Assembly (NCBI RefSeq): GCF_015689335.1
Contig: NZ_CP065053.1
Coordinates: 7,368,406-7,432,405, forward strand
Length of the DNA: 64,000 nucleotides
Reading direction: 5' to 3'
From: Massilia antarctica
Lineage (GTDB): Bacteria; Pseudomonadota; Gammaproteobacteria; Burkholderiales; Burkholderiaceae_D
Part shown: piece after piece, positions 55,755 through 64,000 of the stretch
Layout: the number at the start of each line of letters is the position of its first letter
Numbering within the stretch: position 1 is the first letter of the stretch
Position numbers and translations under genes: made by a program
The notes under the pieces: generated by a model
Told to the model about the DNA's origin: nothing
What the model saw: only the letters and a program-made list of their open reading frames with translations
The model's database searches: none

Positions 55755-56635
55755 GCGGGAGGCAGGTTGTTGAGGGCGGCGATACGTTCTTCCATCGGCG
55801 GGTGGGTGGCGAACAGGGCGCCCCAGGCCGAACCGGGGCCGGAAATGCCGAACGCCGACATTTGCGACGGCAAGGTGCCGGGGGCCAGGCCGCCCAGGCG
55901 CGCCAGCGCCTGCTGCATGGGGCGCGGGCTGCCCAGCAGCCTGGCCGAGCCGGCGTCGGCACGGAATTCCCGTTGGCGCGAAAACCAGGCGACGATGATC
56001 GACGCGACCAGGCCGAACACCAGTTCGCACACGAAGACGGTGACCATGTAGCCGATGCCGGGACCACGGTCGCTATTACCGCGCAGCACGACCTTGTCGA
56101 CGAAAAAGCCGACCACCCGCGCCAGGAACACCACGAAGGTATTGACCACGCCCTGGATCAGGGTAAGGGTGACCATGTCGCCATTGGCGACGTGGGCCAC
56201 TTCGTGGCCGAGCACGGCTTCGATGTCATCGCGGTCCATGCTTTCCAGCAAACCGGTGGAGACGGCGACCAGGGCGGAATTCTTGAATGCGCCAGTGGCG
56301 AAGGCATTCGGCGCGCCCTCGTACACGGCGACCTCGGGCATGCTGATGCCGGCCCGCTCGGCCAGCTTGCGCACGGTATCGACCAGCCACACCTCGCTGG
56401 GATTGACCGGGTTGTCGATCACGCGCGCGCCGGTCGACCACTTGGCCATCGGTTTGCTCATCAGCAAGGAAATGAAGGATCCGGTGAAGCCGACCACGGC
56501 CGAAAACACCAGCAACTGGCCGATGTTGATGCCGGACGCACTGACCGCACGCGCGATGCCGAACACGTTCAGCACCACGGTCAAGACCAGGATCACCGCA
56601 AGGTTAGTGGCAAGGAACAGCAAAATGCGCTTCAT
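55751..56635 (-). CDS. htpX: Zinc metalloprotease HtpX (M48)
   Basis: 294 aa. Membrane protease in inner-membrane quality control. Two N-terminal helices ([20 protein letters not shown] and [20 protein letters not shown]), zinc site HEVAH in [16 protein letters not shown], two more helices, and Glu in [15 protein letters not shown]. First of the run htpX-yciO-M50-trpS-methyltransferase-dapA-bamC. Confidence 0.96.
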   Translation of the reverse strand: MKRILLFLATNLAVILVLTVVLNVFGIARAVSASGINIGQLLVFSAVVGFTGSFISLLMSKPMAKWSTGARVIDNPVNPSEVWLVDTVRKLAERAGISMPEVAVYEGAPNAFATGAFKNSALVAVSTGLLESMDRDDIEAVLGHEVAHVANGDMVTLTLIQGVVNTFVVFLARVVGFFVDKVVLRGNSDRGPGIGYMVTVFVCELVFGLVASIIVAWFSRQREFRADAGSARLLGSPRPMQQALARLGGLAPGTLPSQMSAFGISGPGSAWGALFATHPPMEERIAALNNLPPA

Positions 56636-56781
56636 GGCAAGCCTCCCGGCTGCGAGATGAATGAACAGGAAAACAAGATAGGGTTGGCCGCTACAAATAC
56701 AAGAGCCGCGCCGCCGCGCCCATGGCGCGCCGGGCGCGTTTTAAGCCTGCGGTAAGCATCCGGCCCAGCCTAGGTCAACCT

Positions 56782-57615
56782 TCAGAACCAGTCGTGCCAG
56801 ACCGGCTTGACGCTCGATGGCAGCGGCGGCAAGGCCGCGAAATCGACCCGCGACTCGCCAGGCGCGTGAAAATCGGTGCCGCGCGACGCCAGGAAGCCAT
56901 AGCGCCGCGCTTCCTCGGCGTACAGGTGATACTGGTCCGGCGTGTGGCTGCCCGTGACAACCTCGATCGCCGTGCCACCCAGTTGCTTGAATTCATCGAA
57001 CAAGGCGCCCTGCCCCACCATGCCCAGCTTGTAGCGGCCCGGATGGGCGATGACGGGAATCCCGCCGGCGCCGCGGATCCAGCCGACCGCCTGGGTCAGG
57101 CTGGCCCAGCGGTGCGGCACATAACCGGGCTTGCCTTCGACCAGGTATTTACGGAACACTTCCGGGATATTCGCGCACACGCCGGACTCGACCAGGTAGC
57201 GCGCGAAATGGGTGCGCGACATCAGGTCGGGATTATCGACGAACTTGAGCGCGCCCTCGTAGGCGCCGGGGATGCCGGCGCGGGCCAGTTGCTCGGCCAT
57301 GTCGCGCCCGCGCGCATCGCGTCCGCTGCGGGTGGCGGCCAGGCCCTGCACCAGGCCGGGATTGTCGGCATCGATCTGCAAGCCGACGATGTGCACGGTA
57401 TGGTTGGCCCAGGTGATCGAGATTTCGACGCCGGACACGAAATGCATGCCCAGGTCGGCGGCCGCCGCGCGCGCGGCGGGCACGCCGCCGACTTCATCGT
57501 GGTCGGTCAGGGCCCACGCGTTCACCCCCGCCTTGTGCGCGTAGTTGGCGACGGCGGCAGGCGCCAGGACGCCGTCGGACACGGTCGAGTGACAATGGAG
57601 ATCTACATTCAGCAT
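56782..57615 (-). CDS. PHP-domain phosphatase (3',5'-nucleoside bisphosphate phosphatase type)
   Basis: 277 aa. PHP metal motifs: LHCHSTVSDG at residue 6, LTDHDEVGG near 37, GVEISITW near 65, VIAHPGRY near 190, and SRGTDFHAPG near 244. Related enzymes (RnaA/YciV/TrpH type) hydrolyse pAp or short RNA. The start at 57615 opens MLNVDLHCHS, as expected. It is separated from htpX by 146 bp. Confidence 0.9.
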   Translation of the reverse strand: MLNVDLHCHSTVSDGVLAPAAVANYAHKAGVNAWALTDHDEVGGVPAARAAAADLGMHFVSGVEISITWANHTVHIVGLQIDADNPGLVQGLAATRSGRDARGRDMAEQLARAGIPGAYEGALKFVDNPDLMSRTHFARYLVESGVCANIPEVFRKYLVEGKPGYVPHRWASLTQAVGWIRGAGGIPVIAHPGRYKLGMVGQGALFDEFKQLGGTAIEVVTGSHTPDQYHLYAEEARRYGFLASRGTDFHAPGESRVDFAALPPLPSSVKPVWHDWF

Positions 57616-57694
57616 ACGCAGGCAAGGCTCGGATCGGCAACTAGTGGAGACAGGCTTTATTGTACGCTGACTGAGCGATGCACGCGGCGCGCGG

Positions 57695-58570
57695 CTAAAC
57701 CAGGAACGCTTCCACCATCGCGGCCAGCGCCTCGGGCTGATCGTGATGCAGCATATGGCCGGCGTCGGCCATCATGCGCGTGCTCACCGTTTTCAAGTGT
57801 CCCAGGCGGCGGTCGACCTCGATGCGAGCTTCCTCGCGCGGCCCCATCCATTGCCACATAGTCGTGTCTTCCGCCTCGACCCACAGCACCGGCGCGCTGA
57901 TCGCCGACCAGCACGCCATCACTTCTTCCACCTGGTAGCCGAGCGGCGTGGGCTTCTTGTGATTCGGGTCGCCCAGGATTTCCCATTCGCCGGCCGCGTT
58001 TTGCGCCGACCAGTGGCGCGCCAGGAAGTGCGCGCGCTCGTCGGGCAGGCGCGGATTGGTTTTTTGCAGGCGCGCCGCCACCGCCGCCTGGCTCGGATAG
58101 GTGCGCAAGGACGGCGGCGCGCGCATCTCGTCAAGCCACTTGGCGTATCGGCGCGGCGCCTTGTCCGGGCTCGACGCGGGCAAGCCGAAGCCTTCCAGGT
58201 TGATCAGGCGGCGCACCCGGGCCGGGCGCGCGCCGGCGTAAATGCCGACCACATTGCCGCCCATGCTGTGGCCGAGCAGGTTGACCGCCTCACGAGGCGC
58301 GTAATGATCGAGCATGGCATCGAGATCGGCCACGTAGTCGGGAAACCAGTAAGTGTCAGAATGGCTGCGTTCGGAGAGCCCGAAGCCGCGCCAGTCGGGC
58401 GCGATCACATGCCAGTCTTTCTCCAGGCAATCGACCACGAACTGGAACGAGGCCGACACATCCATCCAGCCGTGCACCATGAACAGCTTGGGCGCGCCCT
58501 CCCTGCCCCAGTGGCGCACGTGGGTGCGCAAGCCGCGCACGGTCAGGAATTCGGATCGGGATGGTTTCAT
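57695..58570 (-). CDS. Alpha/beta-fold hydrolase
   Basis: 291 aa, cytoplasmic. Nucleophile Ser in LLGHSMGGNVVG (near residue 101), oxyanion region MVHGWMDVSASF, catalytic His likely in DAGHMLHHDQPE near the C-terminus. It is of the epoxide-hydrolase-like or esterase type; the substrate cannot be told. It is separated from the PHP gene by 79 bp. Confidence 0.85.
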   Translation of the reverse strand: MKPSRSEFLTVRGLRTHVRHWGREGAPKLFMVHGWMDVSASFQFVVDCLEKDWHVIAPDWRGFGLSERSHSDTYWFPDYVADLDAMLDHYAPREAVNLLGHSMGGNVVGIYAGARPARVRRLINLEGFGLPASSPDKAPRRYAKWLDEMRAPPSLRTYPSQAAVAARLQKTNPRLPDERAHFLARHWSAQNAAGEWEILGDPNHKKPTPLGYQVEEVMACWSAISAPVLWVEAEDTTMWQWMGPREEARIEVDRRLGHLKTVSTRMMADAGHMLHHDQPEALAAMVEAFLV

Positions 58571-58736
58571 GGGACACTCGACAATAAAAAAGAACGACCG
58601 TTCGTATTATACCGGAGAACTTTTTCATGCAGCGATATCGTCTTGAGCCCGCTTATCGGAATAGACGCATTCAGGATCACGTGGATTGCCATTGCCTGGT
58701 TCGATGGTTTTTCCAGGCAGCCAATGAGATTGTCCC

Positions 58737-59084
58737 TCAGTCGGTAATTGCACGCAGGCGTGCGAGCGCATCATCGACAACAAACTCGGGCGCCGTTTCC
58801 ACCCGTCTGGCGGCGCGCGCCTCCAGGTCCAGCATGCGCACTTGATTGACCAGTACCACGCCCTGGATTGTCGTGCCCGATCCAGTCAAGGGCGCAGCGA
58901 AGCCGGCATGCCGTGCAAAGTCGCCTCCCTGGGCAATTGGCGCCACCAGCGCGAGGCCGAGCGCATTGAACACGCTGGTCGATAACACAAGCGCAGGCCG
59001 CATGCCTTGTCGTTCATGGCCCTTGGTCGGGTCAAGATTGACGAGGATGATATCGCCACGCCCAAACTTGGCTCGCTTTACCAC
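58737..59084 (-). CDS. mazF: Type II toxin MazF/PemK family
   Basis: 115 aa, the usual length. An mRNA-cleaving toxin. PemK-like fold: FGRGDIILVNLDPTKGHERQ, RPALVLSTSVFN, and VVLVNQVRMLDLEARAARR. It overlaps the antitoxin gene by 7 bases, so translation is coupled. It is closest in pattern to ChpB. Confidence 0.93.
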   Translation of the reverse strand: MVKRAKFGRGDIILVNLDPTKGHERQGMRPALVLSTSVFNALGLALVAPIAQGGDFARHAGFAAPLTGSGTTIQGVVLVNQVRMLDLEARAARRVETAPEFVVDDALARLRAITD

Positions 59085-59329
59085 GCTTCACGCCCTACTG
59101 GCGTGACATTGCTCCACGCAGCCATATCCACGGGCTCCGGTGCCGAGGGGTCGCACTGGGCCACCAGGTCCGCCAGCGAATACGCCGGTCGCTTTACTTT
59201 CAGCAGCACACCCTCGTTTTGCACGCTGACGGTCAGCTTGTCGCCCAACGTCGCCTTCAGGATGCCAAGCAACTCGGTGGGCAGTCGCACTGCCGCGCTG
59301 TTACCCCATTTTTGTACCGACAATTCCAT
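59078..59329 (-). CDS. mazE: Antitoxin MazE family (AbrB-type)
   Basis: 83 aa. AbrB/MazE swapped-hairpin DNA-binding N-terminus (VQKWGNSAAVRLPTELLGIL), then an acidic/proline C-terminal tail (AQCDPSAPEPVDMAAW) that neutralises the toxin. The gene lies 13 bp downstream of a perfect 25-bp palindrome, its likely operator. Confidence 0.93.
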   Translation of the reverse strand: MELSVQKWGNSAAVRLPTELLGILKATLGDKLTVSVQNEGVLLKVKRPAYSLADLVAQCDPSAPEPVDMAAWSNVTPVGREAW

Positions 59330-59342
59330 TTTTTTACCTCCT

Positions 59343-59367
59343 GTTGTATCTACATTGTAGATACAAC
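59343..59367. promoter_or_regulatory. Perfect 25-bp palindrome upstream of mazEF (operator)
   Basis: Arms GTTGTATCTACA and TGTAGATACAAC around a central T; no mismatch in 12 bp per arm. It lies directly before the mazE start (59329), where MazE or the MazEF complex is expected to bind and repress its own operon. Confidence 0.85.
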
Positions 59368-59467
59368 ATTGGAATAGTCAAGTCTGCCTTTGGTGCACGA
59401 AAGCCGTCAACATCGACGCCGATCATCCGTGCATCCATGGGGCAGTGCGCGATCACGGGTGCCGTAT

Positions 59468-60616
59468 TCAGTTAGTCCAGTACAAATACCGCAGGAAGCC
59501 CATGCCGGTCTGCGACTTGCTGGCCTGTTCCGCCATTTGCGCCAGCGGCGAGACCGGATGCGCCTTGTCGATGCGCTGGCAATGGGCGGTCGGCAGCTTG
59601 GTATGGCGAAACCCGTACAAGGTACCGGCCGGCGGCGGTTGCAGATACACCCTGGCCACGTTCAAGCCACTGCCCTCGGGACACAAGGGCGCCATCGCCG
59701 CCAGCATCCCGCTGCCACCCTGGGTGGCCGGCAGCAAGCTGCGGCCTTGCCACAGCGCCGACATTTCCTTGATCATCATGCCCCAGCTGGCGAAATCGGC
59801 CGCATCGAGCGGCAGCGGGAACACGCTGCTGGCCTGCCCGGGATGGCCGATCCACTCCTCGTCGTCATCGGTTTCGGCCAGCGCTTCCTGGCGCATCTTG
59901 CCTGAAATCAGAAAGCCATTGCCGATCAGCTGGTGCGCCGCCTTGAGCAAGGCTGGCCGCGCCAGGATCACGCCGTTGTAGTCCTTGGCCAAGTCGAAGG
60001 CGCGCACATTGGTCAGCAAGCCCTCGATGAAATGATGATACGACAGCGACCATAAAATATCGCTCTGGTCGACCCGGATCACGGCGCCGAGATTGTATTC
60101 GCGGTCGTAATATTCCTGATCGTTACTCGGACCACTGAAGCGGAACGCCTGGTGCCCGCGCTTGGGCAGGGCGAACAGGTATTTTTCCCACAGCTTGACC
60201 TGGCCGTCGCTGTCGAGGTCGAGCTCCCACTGCGCGGGTGCCAGGCGCAGCGACTTGCGCTTGCCAAGCTTGACCTGGGCCAGCAGCTTGCGCGTGGCGC
60301 CCAGTTCGGCGATCACGTAATCGATTTCCTTGGTCACCTCGACCAAGATGGCGTCGTTCGAGGTACGGTCTTTATGTATCCGCTCGAAGCCCTGCGTACC
60401 CCAGGTGACGATCTGGCGCACCAGTGCCGTGTCGCGGCAGATGACGGCGGCAATGCGCGCATCGTCATCCCTGGGCACGGCCCCCTTCGCCACCTCGCGG
60501 CAGGCGGCGGTGTAGCCGTCGGTGGTGGTGAAATCGGCAGCGCGCGCCGCCGGGACCGCCAGGACGCCGGCCAAGGCCAGCGCCCCGGCCAGGCGCGAAA
60601 CAGGGGAAAGTCGCAT
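59468..60616 (-). CDS. Uncharacterised secreted/periplasmic protein
   Basis: 382 aa. Signal peptide (LAGALALAGVLAVPAARA) then a domain rich in charged residues; an EF-hand-like acidic loop DLDSDGQVKLWEKYLF lies near residue 137. No known catalytic motif is seen. It could be a calcium-binding periplasmic protein. It has a monocistronic position between the mazEF pair and the divergent carbonic anhydrase gene. Confidence 0.7.
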   Translation of the reverse strand: MRLSPVSRLAGALALAGVLAVPAARAADFTTTDGYTAACREVAKGAVPRDDDARIAAVICRDTALVRQIVTWGTQGFERIHKDRTSNDAILVEVTKEIDYVIAELGATRKLLAQVKLGKRKSLRLAPAQWELDLDSDGQVKLWEKYLFALPKRGHQAFRFSGPSNDQEYYDREYNLGAVIRVDQSDILWSLSYHHFIEGLLTNVRAFDLAKDYNGVILARPALLKAAHQLIGNGFLISGKMRQEALAETDDDEEWIGHPGQASSVFPLPLDAADFASWGMMIKEMSALWQGRSLLPATQGGSGMLAAMAPLCPEGSGLNVARVYLQPPPAGTLYGFRHTKLPTAHCQRIDKAHPVSPLAQMAEQASKSQTGMGFLRYLYWTN

Positions 60617-60805
60617 GATGCCTCCGCTATAAACGTGTCATAAAAGAAAGCTATCCTACGCGAAACAGGTAGTTTTGCGCCGCCCCGCCTTGTGATTAGA
60701 AGAAAGCCCCCAACCTTCCCGTGACGCGGCGGTGAATGGCCATGCCGCGTCGAAAGTGCCGGGGCGGCGTAAAATAGCGCCATTCCAACGCTTCCCGACA
60801 CCAAA

Positions 60806-61330
60806 ATGGCTATCTACCAACTGGGCGAGCATGCGCCCGAGATTCACTCTTCCGCCTACGTCGCCGATTCCGCCAGCCTGATCGGCAAAGTGACCCTGGA
60901 GGCGAATACCTCGGTCTGGTCCGGCGCCACCCTGCGCGGCGATAACGAGCGCATCACGATCGGCGCCAACAGCAATGTGCAGGAAGGCACGGTCATGCAC
61001 ACCGACATGGGCTTTCCACTCACCATCGGCAGCAATGTGACGGTCGGCCACCAGGCCATGCTGCACGGCTGCACGGTGGGCGACGGCTCGCTGATCGGCA
61101 TCCAGGCCGTGATCCTGAACGGCGCCAGGATCGGCAAGGGTTGCCTGGTCGGCGCCGGTGCGCTGGTGACCGAAGGAAAAGAATTCCCTGACCACTCGCT
61201 CATCATCGGCGCCCCGGCCAAGGCCGTGCGCACCCTGAGCGCGGAAGACATCGCGCGTCTCGAAGGCAGCGCCGCCAGCTATGTGGCACGCGGCCAGCTA
61301 TTCAAGACGCAACTGAAAAAGATTGGATAA
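60806..61330 (+). CDS. Gamma carbonic anhydrase family protein
   Basis: 174 aa left-handed beta-helix protein with hexapeptide repeats ([35 protein letters not shown]). His ligands of the family are visible in GTVMHTDMG and VGHQAMLHG. Real carbonic anhydrase activity is uncertain in this YrdA-like branch. Confidence 0.92.
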   Translation: MAIYQLGEHAPEIHSSAYVADSASLIGKVTLEANTSVWSGATLRGDNERITIGANSNVQEGTVMHTDMGFPLTIGSNVTVGHQAMLHGCTVGDGSLIGIQAVILNGARIGKGCLVGAGALVTEGKEFPDHSLIIGAPAKAVRTLSAEDIARLEGSAASYVARGQLFKTQLKKIG

Positions 61331-61333
61331 ACA

Positions 61334-62290
61334 ATGACTACAGAAAATAACAACGATACCCTGCAAAAATTCATCTTCGACAATGCCGCCGTGCGCGGCG
61401 AGTTCGTCGAAATCTCCAGCACCTGGGGCGAGATCCAGCAACGCCACAGCTATCCGCCGGCCGTCAAGAAGGTGCTCGGCGAAATGGTGGCGGCGGCGGC
61501 CCTGCTGTCGGCCAACCTCAAGTTCAACGGCGCCATCGTCATGCAAATCCACGGCGACGGGCCGGTGCGCCTGCTGGTGGTCGAATGCGATTCCGACCTG
61601 CGCATGCGCGCCACCGCCAAGCTGGCGGAAGGCGTGACGGTGGCCGACGACACGAGCCTGACCGACCTGCTCAACGCGGGCGGCAAGGCGCGCTTCGTCA
61701 TCACGCTCGACCCGACTGACAAGATGCCCGGCCAGCAGCCCTACCAGGGCATCGTGCCGCTCGATGGCGACGACATGGCGACCGTCATCGAAAACTACAT
61801 GCTGCGTTCCGAGCAGCTCGACACGCGCCTGTGGCTGGCGGCCGACGATGGCGTCTCGCGCGGCCTGCTGCTGCAAAAGCTGCCGCGCCACAGCGGCAAG
61901 GATGACCAGATCAAGCAAAGCAGCGAAGCCGACGAGCTGGAAACCTGGAACCGCGCCGTCATGCTGGCCTCGACCCTGAAGCAGGAAGAGCTGCTCTCGA
62001 CCGACATCCAGACCTTGATGAACCGCCTGTTCTGGGAAGAGACGATCCGCGTGTTCGAGCCGGCCCACCCCCGCTTCCACTGCAGCTGCACGCGCGAAAA
62101 AGTCGGCAACATGCTCAAGATGCTGGGCCGCGAGGAAGTCGACGGCGCCCTCGATGAGCTGGGCCAGCTGGCGATCGACTGCGATTTCTGCGGCAAGCAC
62201 TACTCCTTCGACAAGGTCGATTGCGCGCAGCTGTTCGTGGACGGCACGCCGGTCGAAGTGCTGCTTCCCGCCAGCGACGTGAAGCACTGA
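61334..62290 (+). CDS. hslO: Redox-regulated chaperone Hsp33
   Basis: 318 aa. Chaperone switched on by oxidation. The zinc site is complete at the C-terminus: CSC (FHCSCTREKVGNML) and CDFC (AIDCDFCGKHYSFD), about 29 residues apart. It starts 3 bases after the carbonic anhydrase stop. Confidence 0.96.
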   Translation: MTTENNNDTLQKFIFDNAAVRGEFVEISSTWGEIQQRHSYPPAVKKVLGEMVAAAALLSANLKFNGAIVMQIHGDGPVRLLVVECDSDLRMRATAKLAEGVTVADDTSLTDLLNAGGKARFVITLDPTDKMPGQQPYQGIVPLDGDDMATVIENYMLRSEQLDTRLWLAADDGVSRGLLLQKLPRHSGKDDQIKQSSEADELETWNRAVMLASTLKQEELLSTDIQTLMNRLFWEETIRVFEPAHPRFHCSCTREKVGNMLKMLGREEVDGALDELGQLAIDCDFCGKHYSFDKVDCAQLFVDGTPVEVLLPASDVKH

Positions 62291-62291
62291 C

Positions 62292-62726
62292 ATGCGCGAG
62301 TCGCCCCGCTCCGCCTTCCCGCATTTTCTGGCCATTCCCACGCGCTGGATGGACAACGACGCCTACCAGCACGTCAACAACGTCGTCTACTACAGCTTTT
62401 TCGACACCGCCGTGAACCAGTTCCTGATCGCGCGCGGCGTGCTCGATATCCACGCCGACGCCGTGGTCGGGCTGGTGGTCGACACGGGCTGCACGTACTT
62501 TCGCTCGATCGCCTTTCCCGACACGGTGCACGTGGGCATGCGCGTGACCAGGCTGGGCAACTCCAGCGTGCGCTACGAGCTGGCGCTGTACCGCAACGAT
62601 GAAGCGCTGCCCGCGGCGGCCGGGCATTTTGTCCATGTCTACGTCGAGCGCGCGAGCAACCGTTCGGTCCCCGTTCCCGACGCCGTGCGCGCCGTGCTGG
62701 CCACCATCGCCAGCGCGGCGGCGTAA
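62292..62726 (+). CDS. Acyl-CoA thioesterase, 4-hydroxybenzoyl-CoA thioesterase-type hotdog
   Basis: 144 aa. Family active-site sequence RWMDNDAYQHVNNVVYYSFF (catalytic Asp and the His/Asn following) near residue 18, then the hotdog helix. Starts 1 base after hslO, so it is probably cotranslated. The substrate is unknown. Confidence 0.92.
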   Translation: MRESPRSAFPHFLAIPTRWMDNDAYQHVNNVVYYSFFDTAVNQFLIARGVLDIHADAVVGLVVDTGCTYFRSIAFPDTVHVGMRVTRLGNSSVRYELALYRNDEALPAAAGHFVHVYVERASNRSVPVPDAVRAVLATIASAAA

Positions 62727-62732
62727 GCCGGC

Positions 62733-63266
62733 ATGCAGGCCCTGCCCGCCCCCGGCATACGCACCCTGGCGCACGGCGACGCCGGCGCCCTGCTGGCGTT
62801 TGAACTGGCCAACCGCGCCTGGTTCGAGCGCCACGTCGAAGCGCGCGACCCGGCGTTCTATTCGCCCGACGGCGTGGCGCGGCATATCGCCCACTATCTG
62901 GACGGGCATGCGGCCGGCACCTGGCATCCTTGCGTGCTGCTCGACGGCGAAGGCCGGATCGTCGGCCGCGCCAATCTGAAGGACATCGACAGGATCAAGG
63001 GTTCGGCCGAAGTGGGTTACCGCATCGCGCATGACCAGACAGGCAAGGGCCTGGCCACGTTCGCCCTGCAGCACCTGATCGGGCTGGCCCGCTCGAGCTG
63101 GCAACTGAACGAGCTGCGCGCCAAAGTCACTCTCGCCAACCAGGGGTCGGCGGCGGTGCTGCACAAATGCGGCTTCGTCCACGCGGGCGACCTGACGCGC
63201 CTGGCCACGGTCGACAAGGCCAGGGTCGACGGCGCCGTGTACCTGCTGGACCTGACGCCGGCCTGA
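62733..63266 (+). CDS. GNAT-family N-acetyltransferase
   Basis: 177 aa. RimJ/RimL-like: FELANRAWFERHVEARDPAF near the N-terminus, acetyl-CoA region EVGYRIAHDQTGKGLATFAL (Q/RxxGxG/A pattern), and NQGSAAVLHKCGFVHAG typical of protein N-acetyltransferases. It starts 6 bases after the thioesterase. Confidence 0.9.
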   Translation: MQALPAPGIRTLAHGDAGALLAFELANRAWFERHVEARDPAFYSPDGVARHIAHYLDGHAAGTWHPCVLLDGEGRIVGRANLKDIDRIKGSAEVGYRIAHDQTGKGLATFALQHLIGLARSSWQLNELRAKVTLANQGSAAVLHKCGFVHAGDLTRLATVDKARVDGAVYLLDLTPA

Positions 63267-63384
63267 CGCCACTATCCTGGCAGCGAATAGGCAAGGCCTG
63301 TCGATAACATGTGGGCGGCGATGCTCTGTCCCTGCTCAATCTGACGCGGCGGCACCGCATCGTCATATCACGGACTTCTTGCAC

Positions 63385-63573
63385 TCACTTTGGCGCCCGC
63401 TGTTCGGGTGCGCTGCTGCCTTTTTTTCGTTTTAGCGTCACTGCAAACGAGATGCTGTTAAATAAAATAAGGTATCCGAGCAGCTTGTCCATGCCGTCGC
63501 GTCCATGTCCCGAAATGGACCAAGCCACCACGGCGCCCAGGCTCCCCATGAACAGGATTTTTAAGATTTTCAC
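63385..63573 (-). CDS. Small membrane protein, 62 aa
   Basis: GTG at 63573 follows GGAGG by 9 bases; translation gives VKILKILFMGSLGAVVAWSI, then a second hydrophobic stretch (LLGYLILFNSISFAVTL) and a basic end, consistent with two short TM helices. The ribosome site lies in the hairpin TCCTCC-AAAAAA-GGAGGA (63582-63599). No family recognised. Confidence 0.45.
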   Translation of the reverse strand: MKILKILFMGSLGAVVAWSISGHGRDGMDKLLGYLILFNSISFAVTLKRKKGSSAPEQRAPK

Positions 63574-64000
63574 GTATTTTGTCCTCCAAAAAAGGAGGAG
63601 CATGGACCCACCGGTGCAATCCATGGACCTCCCCTGTACTTCTTTTGCGGCGCGCTGCGACAGCCTGTGTGCAGCTCGAGATTGCCTCCATCGCTAGCGA
63701 GTTTAGTCATGCAACATTGCAGCGACCAAGCCATTCTTTCAAAAAAAACAGGATTTTGCGAGTTTTCCGCCCGCTTCCATTGACATCGATCAGGGGTGCA
63801 ATCGCGGGAAGAATCGCTACCCGGACCACGCAAACCGGGCGCGTTGCCCTCGCCAGTTGCTGTTGACCGCATGCTGACGACGACGGCGGCGAAGCCGGCC
63901 AGCCGCGCCCGATCCGTGCGCGCTGGCGCCGCTGTGGGCATCGCACCGCAAAACAATGCGCGAAGACGCGCCGCAAGTGAATGAGTCGCGTCGGGCCAAC
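63574..64000. other. No gene seen at the window end
   Basis: About 427 bases without a convincing gene on either strand; it has mixed GC content. An ATG at 63982 is too close to the edge to judge. Confidence 0.4.

Overview
The window is a high-GC chromosomal segment from a betaproteobacterium, most likely Oxalobacteraceae (Massilia/Duganella/Janthinobacterium type). This is inferred from the paired cyanophycin synthetase genes, a PEP-CTERM protein, the gene order bamC-dapA-trpS-M50-yciO-htpX, and dispersed GC-rich palindromic repeats. No rRNA, tRNA or CRISPR array was found.

Layout. 1-6661: cyanophycin locus, with a partial ABC exporter (minus) divergent from two cyanophycin synthetase genes (plus), the first with a degraded Mur-ligase ATP site. 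6662-7060: inverted and direct copies of a short repeat. 7061-9271: three-gene phospholipid cluster (CDP-alcohol phosphatidyltransferase, acyltransferase, CdsA-like). 9501-15537: pullulanase lipoprotein and TonB-dependent receptor, probably for alpha-glucan use. 15538-18786: dispersed palindromic repeats, with an IS4-family element inserted into one of them and itself interrupted by an IS3-family element. 18787-20217: aldehyde dehydrogenase. 20270-23131: a HAF-repeat PEP-CTERM protein gene split by an intact IS1380-family element. 23407-25680: ahpF and ahpC.

25978-43239 (all minus) is the most unusual part. A type I secretion ABC transporter and adaptor (hlyB, hlyD) lie upstream of a giant RTX protein (3587 aa). 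Its N-terminus looks like a serine alpha/beta-hydrolase (lipase-like). Between the secretion genes and the giant gene is an AT-rich array. It holds a frameshifted lipoprotein, four broken copies or pieces of the N-terminal end of the RTX protein, two intact copies and one decayed copy of a two-TM protein of 162 aa, and a repeated ~47-bp sequence at the start of each N-terminal copy. The array resembles the toxin-fragment/immunity arrays of polymorphic toxin loci, but here it is tied to type I secretion. The immunity role is inference.

43563-63573 is mostly housekeeping: mutS, a secreted phosphoesterase-like protein, slyD, roxA, a small Ala-rich lipoprotein, then the minus-strand run PHP phosphatase, htpX, yciO-type gene, M50 protease, trpS, methyltransferase, dapA, bamC. 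An alpha/beta hydrolase, a mazEF pair with a perfect 25-bp palindrome upstream, an uncharacterised secreted protein, and a plus-strand run (gamma carbonic anhydrase, Hsp33, thioesterase, GNAT acetyltransferase) follow.
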